Assembly: GCF_002939785.1 (NCBI RefSeq)
Contig: NZ_MDEC01000035.1
Span: forward strand, 1 to 50,273
Origin: Xanthomonas codiaei
Lineage (GTDB): Bacteria; Pseudomonadota; Gammaproteobacteria; Xanthomonadales; Xanthomonadaceae
Direction: 5' to 3'
Length of the DNA: 50,273 nt
Under the pieces are notes generated by a model. That model was not told where the DNA came from and did no database searches. It saw only the letters and a list, made by a program, of their open reading frames with translations. A program made the position numbers and the translations under genes. Positions 8,588 to 16,338 of the stretch are shown here, piece after piece. Numbering within the stretch: the stretch's first letter is position 1; the number at the start of each line of letters is the position of its first letter.

Positions 8588-9169
8588 TCAGTCGACCGGC
8601 GAAGCCGCGCTCTTGCGTAACAACGGCAGCGGATCGTACGCACCGTTGCGCCCGTACACACCATAGTGCAGGTGCGGCGGCGTGCCGCGCGCGTTGCCGG
8701 TGGTGCCAACCATCCCCAACGGCGTGCCGGGCTCGACCACGTCACCAACGGCCAGGCCTGCCGCCCAGTCGTCCAGGTGCGCGTAATAGTGTCGCTCCAT
8801 CGCCGGGCCGAGTACCCAGACCTGCTTGCCGCCCAGGCCACGATCGCGAATGGCGCTGACCACGCCGCGTGTCGATGCCACCACCGGAGTGCCACGCGGC
8901 GCGAAGATGTCGACCCCGGCATGCGTACGGTCGCGTCCCCGCGGCGCGCCGAAGGTATCGGCGATCTGCCGGGCACGCACGTTGTGCACCGGCACCCGCA
9001 ACGCTTGCGGCGGCGGCATCCGTGACAACTCCCAGCTGGTGCGTAGGCGTTCGGCCATCGGCGACTGCCAGGCCCAGCGCGCTGCCACGCCCAAGGCGCA
9101 CAGCAGGGCGATCGACACCAGCAGCCGGCGCACACGTCGGGCAGGGCTGCGGGGGGAGCGTGCGGTCAT
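8588..9169 (-). CDS. M23 (LytM/lysostaphin-type) metallopeptidase
   Basis: A 193-residue membrane-anchored zinc peptidase or cell-wall hydrolase. It has a short basic N-terminus, one membrane segment (about 15-34) and a C-terminal M23 domain. Zinc ligands H83 and D87 sit in THAGVDIF, and H166 and H168 in PPHLHYG, with YYAHLDD at about 128-134. All catalytic positions are present, so activity on peptidoglycan cross-links in the periplasm is expected. The ATG at 9169 was chosen because a longer version starting at 9304 would run through the terminator of the preceding HU gene. No strong Shine-Dalgarno sequence is visible. Confidence 0.85.
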   Translation of the reverse strand: MTARSPRSPARRVRRLLVSIALLCALGVAARWAWQSPMAERLRTSWELSRMPPPQALRVPVHNVRARQIADTFGAPRGRDRTHAGVDIFAPRGTPVVASTRGVVSAIRDRGLGGKQVWVLGPAMERHYYAHLDDWAAGLAVGDVVEPGTPLGMVGTTGNARGTPPHLHYGVYGRNGAYDPLPLLRKSAASPVD

Positions 9170-9268
9170 CGGCGACTCGGGTGCGAACTCGCTGCCATGG
9201 TAGGCAAGCGGCGATGAGTGCGATGTGGTGTGGCCAATCGCACCGCCTGCAAGACGGCAGGGAAACAC

Positions 9269-9294
9269 AAAAAAAAGACGGCCCGCAGGCCGTC
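9269..9294 (-). terminator. Rho-independent terminator of the HU-like gene
   Basis: On the minus strand, GACGGCC-TGCG-GGCCGTC forms a perfect 7-bp stem with a 4-base loop, followed by eight T residues (A8 at 9269-9276 on the plus strand). It lies 25 bases beyond the HU-like stop codon. Confidence 0.9.
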
Positions 9295-9319
9295 TCGATG
9301 ACACCGGATGCAGGCGCGA

Positions 9320-9742
9320 TTACAGCGCTGCGTCCTTCAGCCGCTTCATCGCGCGCACCTTGATCTTGCAGGTTGCGGGCTTGGCGGCAAAGATCTGCTC
9401 TTCCTTGGTGAAGGGGTTGATGCCCTTGCGCTTCGGCTTGGCCGGCACGTTGACCGAGGTGATCTTGAGCATGCCCGGCAGGGTGAAGCTGCCAGCGCCC
9501 TTCTTGCTCAGCGACGCATGTGCGGTGGCTTCCAGCGAGGCCAGCACGGCGCGGACGTCCTTCGGAGCCAGCTGGGTGGATTCGGCGATGTGCGCGACCA
9601 GGCCGGTCTTGCTCAGGGCTTCCTTGATCGGCTTCGGCGCGGCGGTCTTGGTAGCGGCCTTGGCCGGCTTCGCGGTCTTGGTGGCGGCGACCTTTTTCAC
9701 TGCCTTCTTGGGGGCAGCCTTCTTAGCGGCGGTTTTTGCCAT
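9320..9742 (-). CDS. HU-family nucleoid protein with lysine/alanine-rich N-terminal tail
   Basis: A 140-residue DNA-binding protein. Residues 1-40 are almost only K, A, P and T (MAKTAAKKAAPKKAV and further KxAKPAKAA units), like the tail of histone H1. Residues about 41-140 form an HU/IHF-type domain (LSKTGLVAHIAESTQL, GAGSFTLPGMLKITSV, NPFTKEEQ). Ordinary HU is about 90 residues, so the tail adds about 45. Similar tailed HU proteins are known in some bacteria. It probably compacts or bridges DNA. It has its own promoter and a strong terminator, so it is monocistronic and likely well expressed. The lysine tail could be modified, for example by methylation. Confidence 0.88.
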   Translation of the reverse strand: MAKTAAKKAAPKKAVKKVAATKTAKPAKAATKTAAPKPIKEALSKTGLVAHIAESTQLAPKDVRAVLASLEATAHASLSKKGAGSFTLPGMLKITSVNVPAKPKRKGINPFTKEEQIFAAKPATCKIKVRAMKRLKDAAL

Positions 9743-9802
9743 GGGTTATGCGTTCCGTATTCGTTGGTGGTGTTGGGTCTGCCGACCCGGTCGGCAACGC
9801 GA

Positions 9803-9831
9803 AATGTAGGGCAACTGCTGCGCGCCGCCAA
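9803..9831 (-). promoter_or_regulatory. Putative promoter of the HU-like gene
   Basis: On the minus strand, TTGGCG (9826-9831) and TACATT (9803-9808) are 17 bases apart and lie about 60 bases before the ATG. The leader between contains a perfect 6-bp hairpin, GCCGAC-CCG-GTCGGC (9781-9795), which could influence mRNA stability or translation. Confidence 0.45.
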
Positions 9832-10286
9832 TAGGCAAACGATGAAACCGCCGAAAAAAAGCGTCTTTCGACCGGGATTCGTTCACCGGCGGCGCAGAAC
9901 ACGGACAAAACAGCGTGCCCAACACGTACGGCGCGCAGGTCTGCCTCGCATCTGCCGCAAAGCAGCAGGCGGGTTGCGCGAGCAGGCGCGCGCTCGCACA
10001 GATACCCGCAGCCCGTGGCGCGATGTCGGTGCACGCATTGGTGGGCGATGGCAACACCGCGCCAGGACGTTGTCGGCGCGACAGTGCCTAGCATCGATTG
10101 CACTGTCCGCATGCGAGCTTTGCATGGAGGCGCTGCAGTGCGGCGGCGGCACTGCGCCAGTGCTCTGCACCCCCGCATCGCCGCGCGGTTCTGCTTGCAG
10201 GTGCGCGCTCGACCGATGCTTGGTCCGGGACTGCGTAGTGCTGCGCGTCTGCATCGACCGGCGGCCTTGCAGCCGGTACAGCTCGC
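9832..10286. other. Intergenic stretch with no supported gene
   Basis: About 455 bases between the HU promoter and the proC stop. Open frames run through on both strands, but they are arginine/alanine-rich shadows without ribosome sites or domains. No T-tract terminator for proC's neighbour, no repeat and no RNA-like structure was recognised. Confidence 0.4.
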
Positions 10287-11138
10287 CTAATCGTTGGCAG
10301 CCGACAGGCTGCGGCCGCGTTCGGTGGCTGCGGCAATCGCCTGCGCGGTCAACGCTTCGAAACCGCCGGCCTGGAATGTCTCGATGGCCGCCTGGGTGGT
10401 GCCGTTGGGCGAGGTCACCCGATGGCGCAGCACTTCGGGCGACTCGCCCGATTCGGTGAGCATGCGCGCCGCGCCCAGCAGGGTCTGCAGCACCAGCGTG
10501 CGGGCGGTGTCGGCCGGAAGCCCTTGCGCCTGTGCCGCCGCCTCCATCGCTTCGGCCAGCAGAAACACATAGGCCGGTCCGCTGCCGGAGACGGCGGTCA
10601 CCGCGTCCATCTGGGTTTCCTCCTCGATCCACACGGTGACGCCGGCACTCTGCAGCAACCGACTGGCCTGCGCGCGCTGGGTCGTGGAGACGCGCCCAGT
10701 GGCGTACAACCCGGTGACGCCGGCACCGAGCAGGGCAGGGGTATTGGGCATCGCGCGGACCACGGCCACATCGCCGCCGCACCAACGCTGCAACTGCGTT
10801 GCGGTGATGCCGGCCGCGATCGACAGCAGTAGCGGCTGCCGGGCTTGAGCGAGGTCGGCCAGCTGCGTGCACACCGCAGGCATGACCTGGGGCTTGACCG
10901 CCAGCACCCAGATGTCCGCTCCGTCGGCAGCCTGGCGCGCGTCATCCAGCGTCTCCACGCCGAAGTCGCGCGACAGTGATGCACGTAGTTCGGCCACCGG
11001 CTCGGCGACGCGGATGCCTGCAGCCGGCACGCCCTGCCGGATCAGCCCGGCGATCAGGCTGCGCGCCATGTTGCCTCCGCCGATGAAGGCGATGGATCCG
11101 GCATTGGCGGACGATGCAGACGCAGGGGGCAGGGTCAT
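10287..11138 (-). CDS. proC: Pyrroline-5-carboxylate reductase
   Basis: A 283-residue NAD(P)H-dependent enzyme making L-proline from 1-pyrroline-5-carboxylate in the cytoplasm. The Rossmann motif IAFIGGGNMARSLIAGL is at about 15-31, and the C-terminal dimerisation and active-site region holds SGSGPAYVFLLAEAM and VTSPNGTTQAAIETF. Length and motifs fit ProC. It follows a YggS-type gene on the same strand by about 50 bases, a common proC-yggS arrangement, so a two-gene operon is likely. The N-terminal 14 residues are low complexity, and no better start is visible. Confidence 0.94.
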   Translation of the reverse strand: MTLPPASASSANAGSIAFIGGGNMARSLIAGLIRQGVPAAGIRVAEPVAELRASLSRDFGVETLDDARQAADGADIWVLAVKPQVMPAVCTQLADLAQARQPLLLSIAAGITATQLQRWCGGDVAVVRAMPNTPALLGAGVTGLYATGRVSTTQRAQASRLLQSAGVTVWIEEETQMDAVTAVSGSGPAYVFLLAEAMEAAAQAQGLPADTARTLVLQTLLGAARMLTESGESPEVLRHRVTSPNGTTQAAIETFQAGGFEALTAQAIAAATERGRSLSAAND

Positions 11139-11186
11139 CGGTGACTCCAGTAGATAGGAATGGATAGTGCCGGCGCGCGGCGCGGA

Positions 11187-11879
11187 TCAGGCGGATGCCT
11201 CGGGCGAGGACGTGCGCGCGCCGAACAGTGCCGTGCCCACCCGCACCATGGTGGCACCGGCCGCGATCGCTTCGGCGAAATCCGCGCTCATGCCCATCGA
11301 CAAGGTGTCCACCTGCGCGAAGCGCTGCTTCAGTTGTTGGAACAGCCCCTGCATGCGGGTAAACGCTTGTGCGCGCCGCGCCGCTTCGGGAAACGGTGCA
11401 GGGATGGCCATCAGTCCGCGCAGGCGCAGCGTCGGCTGCAGCGCGATGGCGTCGGCCAGCGCGTCGATCGTCTCCGGCGCGCAACCGTGTTTGCTGTCCT
11501 CATCGTCGATATTGACCTGGATCAGCACATTCAGTGGTGCGCGATCGTTGGGGCGATGGCGCGCCAGCAACGGGATCAGTTTGGGGCGGTCCACTGTCTG
11601 CACCCAGTCGAAGCACCGGCTGGCCAGTTCGGCCTTGTTGGATTGCAGGTGGCCGATCAGGTGCCATTCCAGCTGCAGTGCGCGGAGCGCGGCGACCTTG
11701 GTCTCGGCTTCCTGTACGTAGTTTTCGCCGAATGCGCGCTGTCCCTGCGCGGCCAGCGCGGCAATGGCCTCGGCAGGCTTGGTCTTGGAGACTGCGAGCA
11801 GGCGGACCTCGCTACGGGCATGCTGGGCTGCCGCGGCCTGGATGGCATCGAGAATCTGCTGCAGCGACGAAACCGGCAC
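11187..11879 (-). CDS. YggS/PROSC-type PLP homeostasis protein
   Basis: A PLP-binding alanine-racemase-fold protein that buffers pyridoxal phosphate. The PLP lysine is in LLAVSKTKP, FGENYVQE and HLIGHLQSNK follow, and GMSADFAEAI and VRVGTALFG bind the phosphate, as in the family. No suitably placed ATG exists. The GTG at 11879 (MPVSSLQQIL) gives 230 residues, the usual length, whereas the upstream ATG at 11981 would add 34 atypical residues. It is upstream of proC and divergent from pilT, the common yggS-proC-pilT neighbourhood in gammaproteobacteria. Confidence 0.9.
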   Translation of the reverse strand: MPVSSLQQILDAIQAAAAQHARSEVRLLAVSKTKPAEAIAALAAQGQRAFGENYVQEAETKVAALRALQLEWHLIGHLQSNKAELASRCFDWVQTVDRPKLIPLLARHRPNDRAPLNVLIQVNIDDEDSKHGCAPETIDALADAIALQPTLRLRGLMAIPAPFPEAARRAQAFTRMQGLFQQLKQRFAQVDTLSMGMSADFAEAIAAGATMVRVGTALFGARTSSPEASA

Positions 11880-12219
11880 GGGAATATCCAGCAAGGACGG
11901 GGACGCTAGTGTGCCGCTGCCGGTGGCTGGCTTCCAGCGCACAGCGGCAGGCGGCGTATATAGAAGGAGGCGGACGTGCACGCAGGCGTATCGGGCGGCA
12001 GGTCGGCGCGCATGTGCGGCGGTTGCCGGGCGCGGTTGGCGCTACCTGCGTCCGCATGCGGGCAGGGGCCGTGCCGCTCATGCCCGAAAAACAACGCCTT
12101 CAGTCCTGCACGGGTCTGCCGGCCTGAACCGGCGGCCGGCCGCTTCCCGCGCGCTGCCAGAACGCTATACTGCCGGCCGGGGAGTACCTTCCAATCGCAG
12201 CCTAGGGGAAAAGCAGCGC
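11880..12219. promoter_or_regulatory. Divergent yggS/pilT intergenic region
   Basis: About 340 bases between two divergent genes. A possible pilT -10 box TATACT is at 12166-12171, about 48 bases before the pilT start, with a poor -35 (CTTCCC, 12143-12148). A GGGGA ribosome site precedes the pilT ATG by about 11 bases. No strong promoter for yggS was identified. Open frames here show no protein features. Confidence 0.35.
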
Positions 12220-13257
12220 ATGGATATCGCTGAACTATTGGCGTTTTCTGTCAAGAACAAGGCATCGGACCTGCACCTGTCTGCAGGGCTGCCGCCGATG
12301 ATCCGTGTCGATGGCGATGTCCGTCGCATCAATATTCCGGCGCTGGACCACAAGCAGGTGCACGCGCTGGTGTACGACATCATGTCGGACAAGCAGCGCC
12401 GCGACTACGAAGAATTCCTCGAGGTCGATTTCTCGTTCGAGATTCCCTCGCTGGCACGTTTCCGCGTCAATGCATTCAACCAGAACCGCGGTGCCGGTGC
12501 GGTGTTCCGTACCATTCCCTCCGAAGTGCTGACCCTGGAGGACCTGGGCTGCCCGCCGATCTTCCGCCAGCTGATCGACCAGCCGCAGGGCCTGATCCTG
12601 GTGACCGGCCCGACCGGTTCGGGCAAGTCGACCACCCTGGCAGGCATGATCGACTACATCAACAAGAACGAATACGGCCATATCCTCACTGTCGAGGATC
12701 CGATCGAGTTCGTGCACACCTCGCAGAAGTGCCTGATCAACCAGCGCGAAGTGCACCGCGACACGCACGGCTTCAACGAAGCGCTGCGTTCGGCACTGCG
12801 CGAAGACCCGGACATCATCCTGGTCGGCGAATTGCGCGACCTGGAAACCATCCGCCTGGCGCTGACCGCCGCGGAAACCGGCCACCTGGTGTTCGGCACC
12901 CTGCATACCAGCTCGGCGGCCAAGACCATCGACCGCATCATCGACGTGTTCCCGGCCGGCGAAAAGCCGATGGTGCGCTCGATGCTGTCCGAATCGCTGC
13001 GCGCGGTGATTTCGCAGGCGCTGCTGAAAAAAGTCGGCGGCGGACGCACGGCGGCGTGGGAAATCATGGTCGGCACCCCGGCCATCCGCAACCTGATCCG
13101 CGAGGACAAGGTGGCGCAGATGTATTCGGCGATCCAGACCGGCCAGCAGTACGGCATGCAGACCCTGGACCAGCATCTGCAGGACCTGGTCAAGCGCAGC
13201 CTGATCACGCGCAACCAGGCGCGCGAATACGCCAAGGACAAGCGGATATTCGAGTAG
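12220..13257 (+). CDS. pilT: PilT, type IV pilus retraction ATPase
   Basis: A 345-residue hexameric ATPase that depolymerises type IV pili at the cytoplasmic face of the inner membrane, powering twitching motility. It has an N-terminal PAS-like domain (about 1-100), Walker A GPTGSGKST (130-138), an Asp-box/Walker B region with DPDIILVGELRD and a His box TGHLVFGTLHTSS. The retraction hallmark AIRNLIRE is present near the C-terminus. The start at 12220 gives the family N-terminus MDIAELLAF. pilU follows, separated by a hairpin-forming heptamer repeat. Confidence 0.97.
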   Translation: MDIAELLAFSVKNKASDLHLSAGLPPMIRVDGDVRRINIPALDHKQVHALVYDIMSDKQRRDYEEFLEVDFSFEIPSLARFRVNAFNQNRGAGAVFRTIPSEVLTLEDLGCPPIFRQLIDQPQGLILVTGPTGSGKSTTLAGMIDYINKNEYGHILTVEDPIEFVHTSQKCLINQREVHRDTHGFNEALRSALREDPDIILVGELRDLETIRLALTAAETGHLVFGTLHTSSAAKTIDRIIDVFPAGEKPMVRSMLSESLRAVISQALLKKVGGGRTAAWEIMVGTPAIRNLIREDKVAQMYSAIQTGQQYGMQTLDQHLQDLVKRSLITRNQAREYAKDKRIFE

Positions 13258-13258
13258 C

Positions 13259-13350
13259 CGGGATTCGGGATTCGGGATTGGGGAATCGCAACGGCGACTC
13301 CCGTCCCAGACCCCGCTCTTGCCAATCCCGAATCTCCACTCCCGAATCCC
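13259..13350. repeat. GATTSGG-heptamer inverted repeat (copy B)
   Basis: The left arm at about 13260-13286 (GGGATTCGGGATTCGGGATT and GGGGAATC) is complementary to the right arm at 13322-13350 (CCAATCCCGAATCTCCACTC and CCGAATCCC). It sits between pilT and pilU, starting one or two bases after the pilT stop and ending about 20 bases before the pilU ATG, so the pilU ribosome site (AGAGGAG, about 13357-13363) lies just outside it. Confidence 0.8.
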
Positions 13351-13369
13351 TGCTCCAGAGGAGCACGCC

Positions 13370-14500
13370 ATGAGCACCATCGACTTCACTTCCTTCCTCA
13401 AGCTGATGGCGCATCAGAAGGCGTCGGATCTGTTCATCACCTCCGGCATGCCGCCGGCGATCAAGGTGCATGGCAAGATCAGCCCGATCACGCAGACGCC
13501 GTTGACCGCGCAGCAGAGCCGCGACCTGGTGTTGAACGTGATGACGCCCTCGCAGCGCGAGGAGTTCGAAAAGACCCACGAGTGCAATTTCGCCATCGGC
13601 GTGTCCGGGGTGGGACGTTTCCGTGTCAGCTGCTTCTACCAGCGCAACCAGGTGGGCATGGTGCTGCGCCGGATCGAGACGCGCATTCCCACCGTGGAAG
13701 AGCTGAGCCTGCCGCCGGTGATCAAGACGCTGGCGATGACCAAGCGCGGCATCATCATCTTCGTCGGCGCCACCGGTACCGGTAAGTCGACCTCGCTGGC
13801 GGCGATGATCGGCTACCGCAACCAGAATTCCACCGGGCACATCATCACCATCGAGGACCCGATCGAATTCGTGCACAAGCACGAGGGCTGCATCATCACC
13901 CAGCGCGAGGTCGGCATCGACACCGACAGCTGGGAAAACGCGCTGAAGAACACCCTGCGCCAGGCGCCGGACGTGATCATGATCGGCGAGGTGCGCACCC
14001 GCGAAGGCATGGACCACGCCATCGCCTTCGCCGAAACCGGCCACCTGGTGCTGTGCACGCTGCACGCCAACAACGCCAACCAGGCGATGGACCGCATCAT
14101 CAACTTCTTCCCGGAAGACCGCCGCAACCAGCTGCTGATGGATTTGTCGCTCAACCTCAAGGGCGTGGTCGCGCAGCAGCTGATTCCGACCCCGGACGGG
14201 CGCGGCCGCCGCGTGGCGATGGAGATCATGCTGGGCACGCCGCTGGTGCAGGACTACATCCGCGACGGCGAGATCCACAAGCTCAAGGAGATCATGAAGG
14301 AGTCCACCAACCTGGGCATGCGCACCTTCGATCAGAGCCTGTTCGAGCTCTACCAGGCCGGTGAAATCAGCTACGAGGACGCCTTGCGCTACGCCGATTC
14401 GCAGAACGAGGTGCGTTTGCGCATCAAGCTGTCGCAGGGCGGCGATGCCAAGACCCTGGCGCAGGGGCTGGATGGCGTGGAGATCGCCGAGGTTCGGTGA
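13370..14500 (+). CDS. pilU: PilU, PilT-like retraction ATPase
   Basis: A 376-residue PilT paralogue that assists retraction. Walker A GATGTGKST, the acidic motif APDVIMIGEVRTREGMD and the His-box CTLHANNANQ are visible. The C-terminus (GEISYEDALRYADSQNEVR) fits PilU, and the PilT-specific AIRNLIRE is replaced by LVQDYIRDGEI. The start at 13370 follows a good AGAGGAG site. It probably forms an operon with pilT. Acts with PilT at the pilus base in the cytoplasm. Confidence 0.95.
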   Translation: MSTIDFTSFLKLMAHQKASDLFITSGMPPAIKVHGKISPITQTPLTAQQSRDLVLNVMTPSQREEFEKTHECNFAIGVSGVGRFRVSCFYQRNQVGMVLRRIETRIPTVEELSLPPVIKTLAMTKRGIIIFVGATGTGKSTSLAAMIGYRNQNSTGHIITIEDPIEFVHKHEGCIITQREVGIDTDSWENALKNTLRQAPDVIMIGEVRTREGMDHAIAFAETGHLVLCTLHANNANQAMDRIINFFPEDRRNQLLMDLSLNLKGVVAQQLIPTPDGRGRRVAMEIMLGTPLVQDYIRDGEIHKLKEIMKESTNLGMRTFDQSLFELYQAGEISYEDALRYADSQNEVRLRIKLSQGGDAKTLAQGLDGVEIAEVR

Positions 14501-14865
14501 GGTCTTCGGACATGACGCAAGCCCTCGTTGCAGCCACCAGCAACGCGCACGCTGCTGCCGATCCGCTGGCGCAGCGCTGGGAGGACGAGCCGCTGGCGCT
14601 GCTATTTGCACCGTCCAACTGGAAGCTGGTTGCGATGTTTGTCAGCACCTTCGGGGCTTACGGCGGCTACTGGTTCTACCGCAACTGGATCGCACTGCGG
14701 GCGATCACCGCGCGCCCGCGAATCTCGCCGGTGTGGCGGACGGCAGGGCGCGGGTTGCCAGGTAACCGCGTTCACGGGCCTGTAGCGGATATGCTGCACC
14801 GTCGGTGGCGCGCAGTGCTCAGCGCCTGGTCGACACGGCGTGCCGGTTGTTCCGGTACCGCCTGA
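14497..14865 (+). pseudogene. Short DUF4234-like membrane protein, probably truncated
   Basis: The frame overlaps the pilU stop (GTG 14497, or ATG 14512). The segment FAPSNWKLVAMFVSTFGAYG followed by GYWFYRNW resembles the first transmembrane unit of DUF4234-like proteins that continue with several membrane helices. After RISPVWRT the frame turns into arginine/glycine-rich sequence with no second helix and stops at 122 residues. A frameshift or deletion that removed the rest is the simplest reading. A genuine one-helix protein is possible. It is placed as a downstream passenger of pilTU. Confidence 0.45.
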
Positions 14866-14940
14866 CCCTTGCATGGCATTCGCCGTGGTTTCAGATGTAA
14901 CCGGGGCGGCCGATAGTGTCTAATATCGCACCCCACTGCA

Positions 14941-15669
14941 GTGCCCCTACCCGTGAGCCTTCCCGATTCCGATCTGCGTCCGGAGCAAGAGCCGTTGCCC
15001 GATGATGGCGCCGTGGTCACCTCCGGCCCGTTGACGCCACCGCCGGATTCGGCCGGCACCCCGGCCGACGATCACGCGTATCACCACTCGGTGGCCGAGG
15101 ATGTGCAGGGCATGGTGCTGGCCACCCTGGTGGCGTCGCTGGGTCTTGCGATCTTCGCCAAGGGTGGGTTGATGATCGGCGGCATGGCCGGTGTGGCGTT
15201 CTTGCTGCACTACGCGCTGGACTGGAATTTCGGCCTGGTGTTCGTGCTGGTCAACCTGCCGTTCTACTGGTTGAGCGTGCGCCGGATGGGCTGGGAATTC
15301 ACCCTGAAGACCTTTGCGGCGGTCGCTGCCTGCGGCGCGCTGACCAATCTGCTGCCGCGCTGGGCCGATTACGCGCATATGGATACCGCGTTTTCGGCCA
15401 TTGTCGGCGGCGCGCTGTCCGGCCTTGGCATCCTGTTCTTCATCCGCCACCGCGGCAGCCTGGGCGGCATCGGCATCCTGGCGGTCTACCTGCAACGCGA
15501 GCGCGGCTGGAGCGCGGGCAAGGTGCAGATGAGCTTCGATGCGATGCTGATGCTGGTGGCGTTCTTCGTATTGAAGCCGGACAAGGTGCTGTATTCGGCG
15601 ATCGGCGCATTGATGCTGAGCCTGGTGCTGATGTTCAATCACCGCCCGCATCGCTACATGGGGGTGTGA
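14941..15669 (+). CDS. YitT/DUF161-type multipass membrane protein
   Basis: A 242-residue inner-membrane protein. The first 55 residues are hydrophilic and acidic, followed by about five hydrophobic segments (VLATLVASLGLAIFAKG, GLVFVLVNLPFYWLSV, TFAAVAACGALTNLL, IVGGALSGLGILFFI, LVAFFVLKPD region). The pattern GLMIGGMAGVAFLLHY and SLGGIGILAVYLQ fits the YitT family, whose transported substrate is unknown. No ATG is available; GTG 14941 and GTG 14953 are both possible. A TAATAT box at 14921-14926 lies so close that the transcript leader would be very short. Confidence 0.75.
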   Translation: MPLPVSLPDSDLRPEQEPLPDDGAVVTSGPLTPPPDSAGTPADDHAYHHSVAEDVQGMVLATLVASLGLAIFAKGGLMIGGMAGVAFLLHYALDWNFGLVFVLVNLPFYWLSVRRMGWEFTLKTFAAVAACGALTNLLPRWADYAHMDTAFSAIVGGALSGLGILFFIRHRGSLGGIGILAVYLQRERGWSAGKVQMSFDAMLMLVAFFVLKPDKVLYSAIGALMLSLVLMFNHRPHRYMGV

Positions 15670-15798
15670 TCTGCGCGCGTTCGGCGCGTAGTGCGCTGAT
15701 CGCTACCGCGGCCGTTGATGGCGCAGGCCGGCGCGATGACCTCTGCCAGGCCGATCAGCATCGGCCTGGCGCTGCATCCGAGCCGCGTCTGCGCCGGC

Positions 15799-16338
15799 TC
15801 ACGCGTGCTGCATCCATGCCGGTTTCAGCCTGGCGATCTTCCTGTAGACCGGGCACTGCGCATGATGCGCGCCGGGCAGGTAGCCCAGGCTCATCAGGAA
15901 TTCGCCGGTGATTTCGCCACCGGTGAAGCGGAAGGTCTTCTTGAACAGTTTGATCCAGGCCGGCTTGTCCAACATGTGATGCGCGTCCAGCCATTGCGCG
16001 AAGCTGCCGTGCGAACGGCGTAGCGTCTGGATGACCTGCGCATTGTGGATGGCCGCCAGAATCTTCAGACGATTGCGGATGATGCCGGCATCGCCCAGCA
16101 GGCGGTCGATCTCTGCATCGCCATAGGCCGCCACGGTATCCACGTCGAAGCCGTCGTAGGCCTGCCGGAAATTGGCGCGCTTGCGCAGGATGGTCTCCCA
16201 GCTCAGGCCGGCCTGGTTGATTTCCAGCACCAGGCGCTCGAACAACTCGCGTTCGTCGCGTTGCGGGAAGCCGTATTCGTGGTCGTGGTAATGGCCGTGC
16301 ACCGGGTGGCCCGGGGCGATGCTGCAATAGCCGCTCAT
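15799..16338 (-). CDS. tag: DNA-3-methyladenine glycosylase I
   Basis: A 179-residue base-excision repair enzyme that removes 3-methyladenine from DNA. The start MSGYCSIAPG puts C5 and the histidine in YHDHEYGFP at the positions of the zinc-binding residues of E. coli Tag, and GAHHAQCPVYR near the C-terminus supplies the other two ligands. QAGLSWETILRKRANFRQAY is a family block. Tag usually starts with CxW at this point; here it is C-S-I. The ATG overlaps the stop of the upstream DUF4153 gene by 4 bases, so the two are probably co-translated. Confidence 0.9.
   Translation of the reverse strand: MSGYCSIAPGHPVHGHYHDHEYGFPQRDERELFERLVLEINQAGLSWETILRKRANFRQAYDGFDVDTVAAYGDAEIDRLLGDAGIIRNRLKILAAIHNAQVIQTLRRSHGSFAQWLDAHHMLDKPAWIKLFKKTFRFTGGEITGEFLMSLGYLPGAHHAQCPVYRKIARLKPAWMQHA

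Noticed and set aside
10088..10105. ATCGATTG near HU as another LacI operator
   Set aside because: It keeps only the core 8 bases, lacks the flanking symmetry of the 42944 palindrome and is not positioned upstream of a sugar gene.
9883..10872. 329-codon minus-strand frame across the proC 3' end and the intergenic region
   Set aside because: Overlaps proC in another frame and has low-complexity Arg/Ala content with no start signal.
13259..13350. GATTSGG repeats considered as a CRISPR-like array
   Set aside because: Units are only 7 bases, without regular spacers, and are arranged as inverted arms; no cas genes are present.
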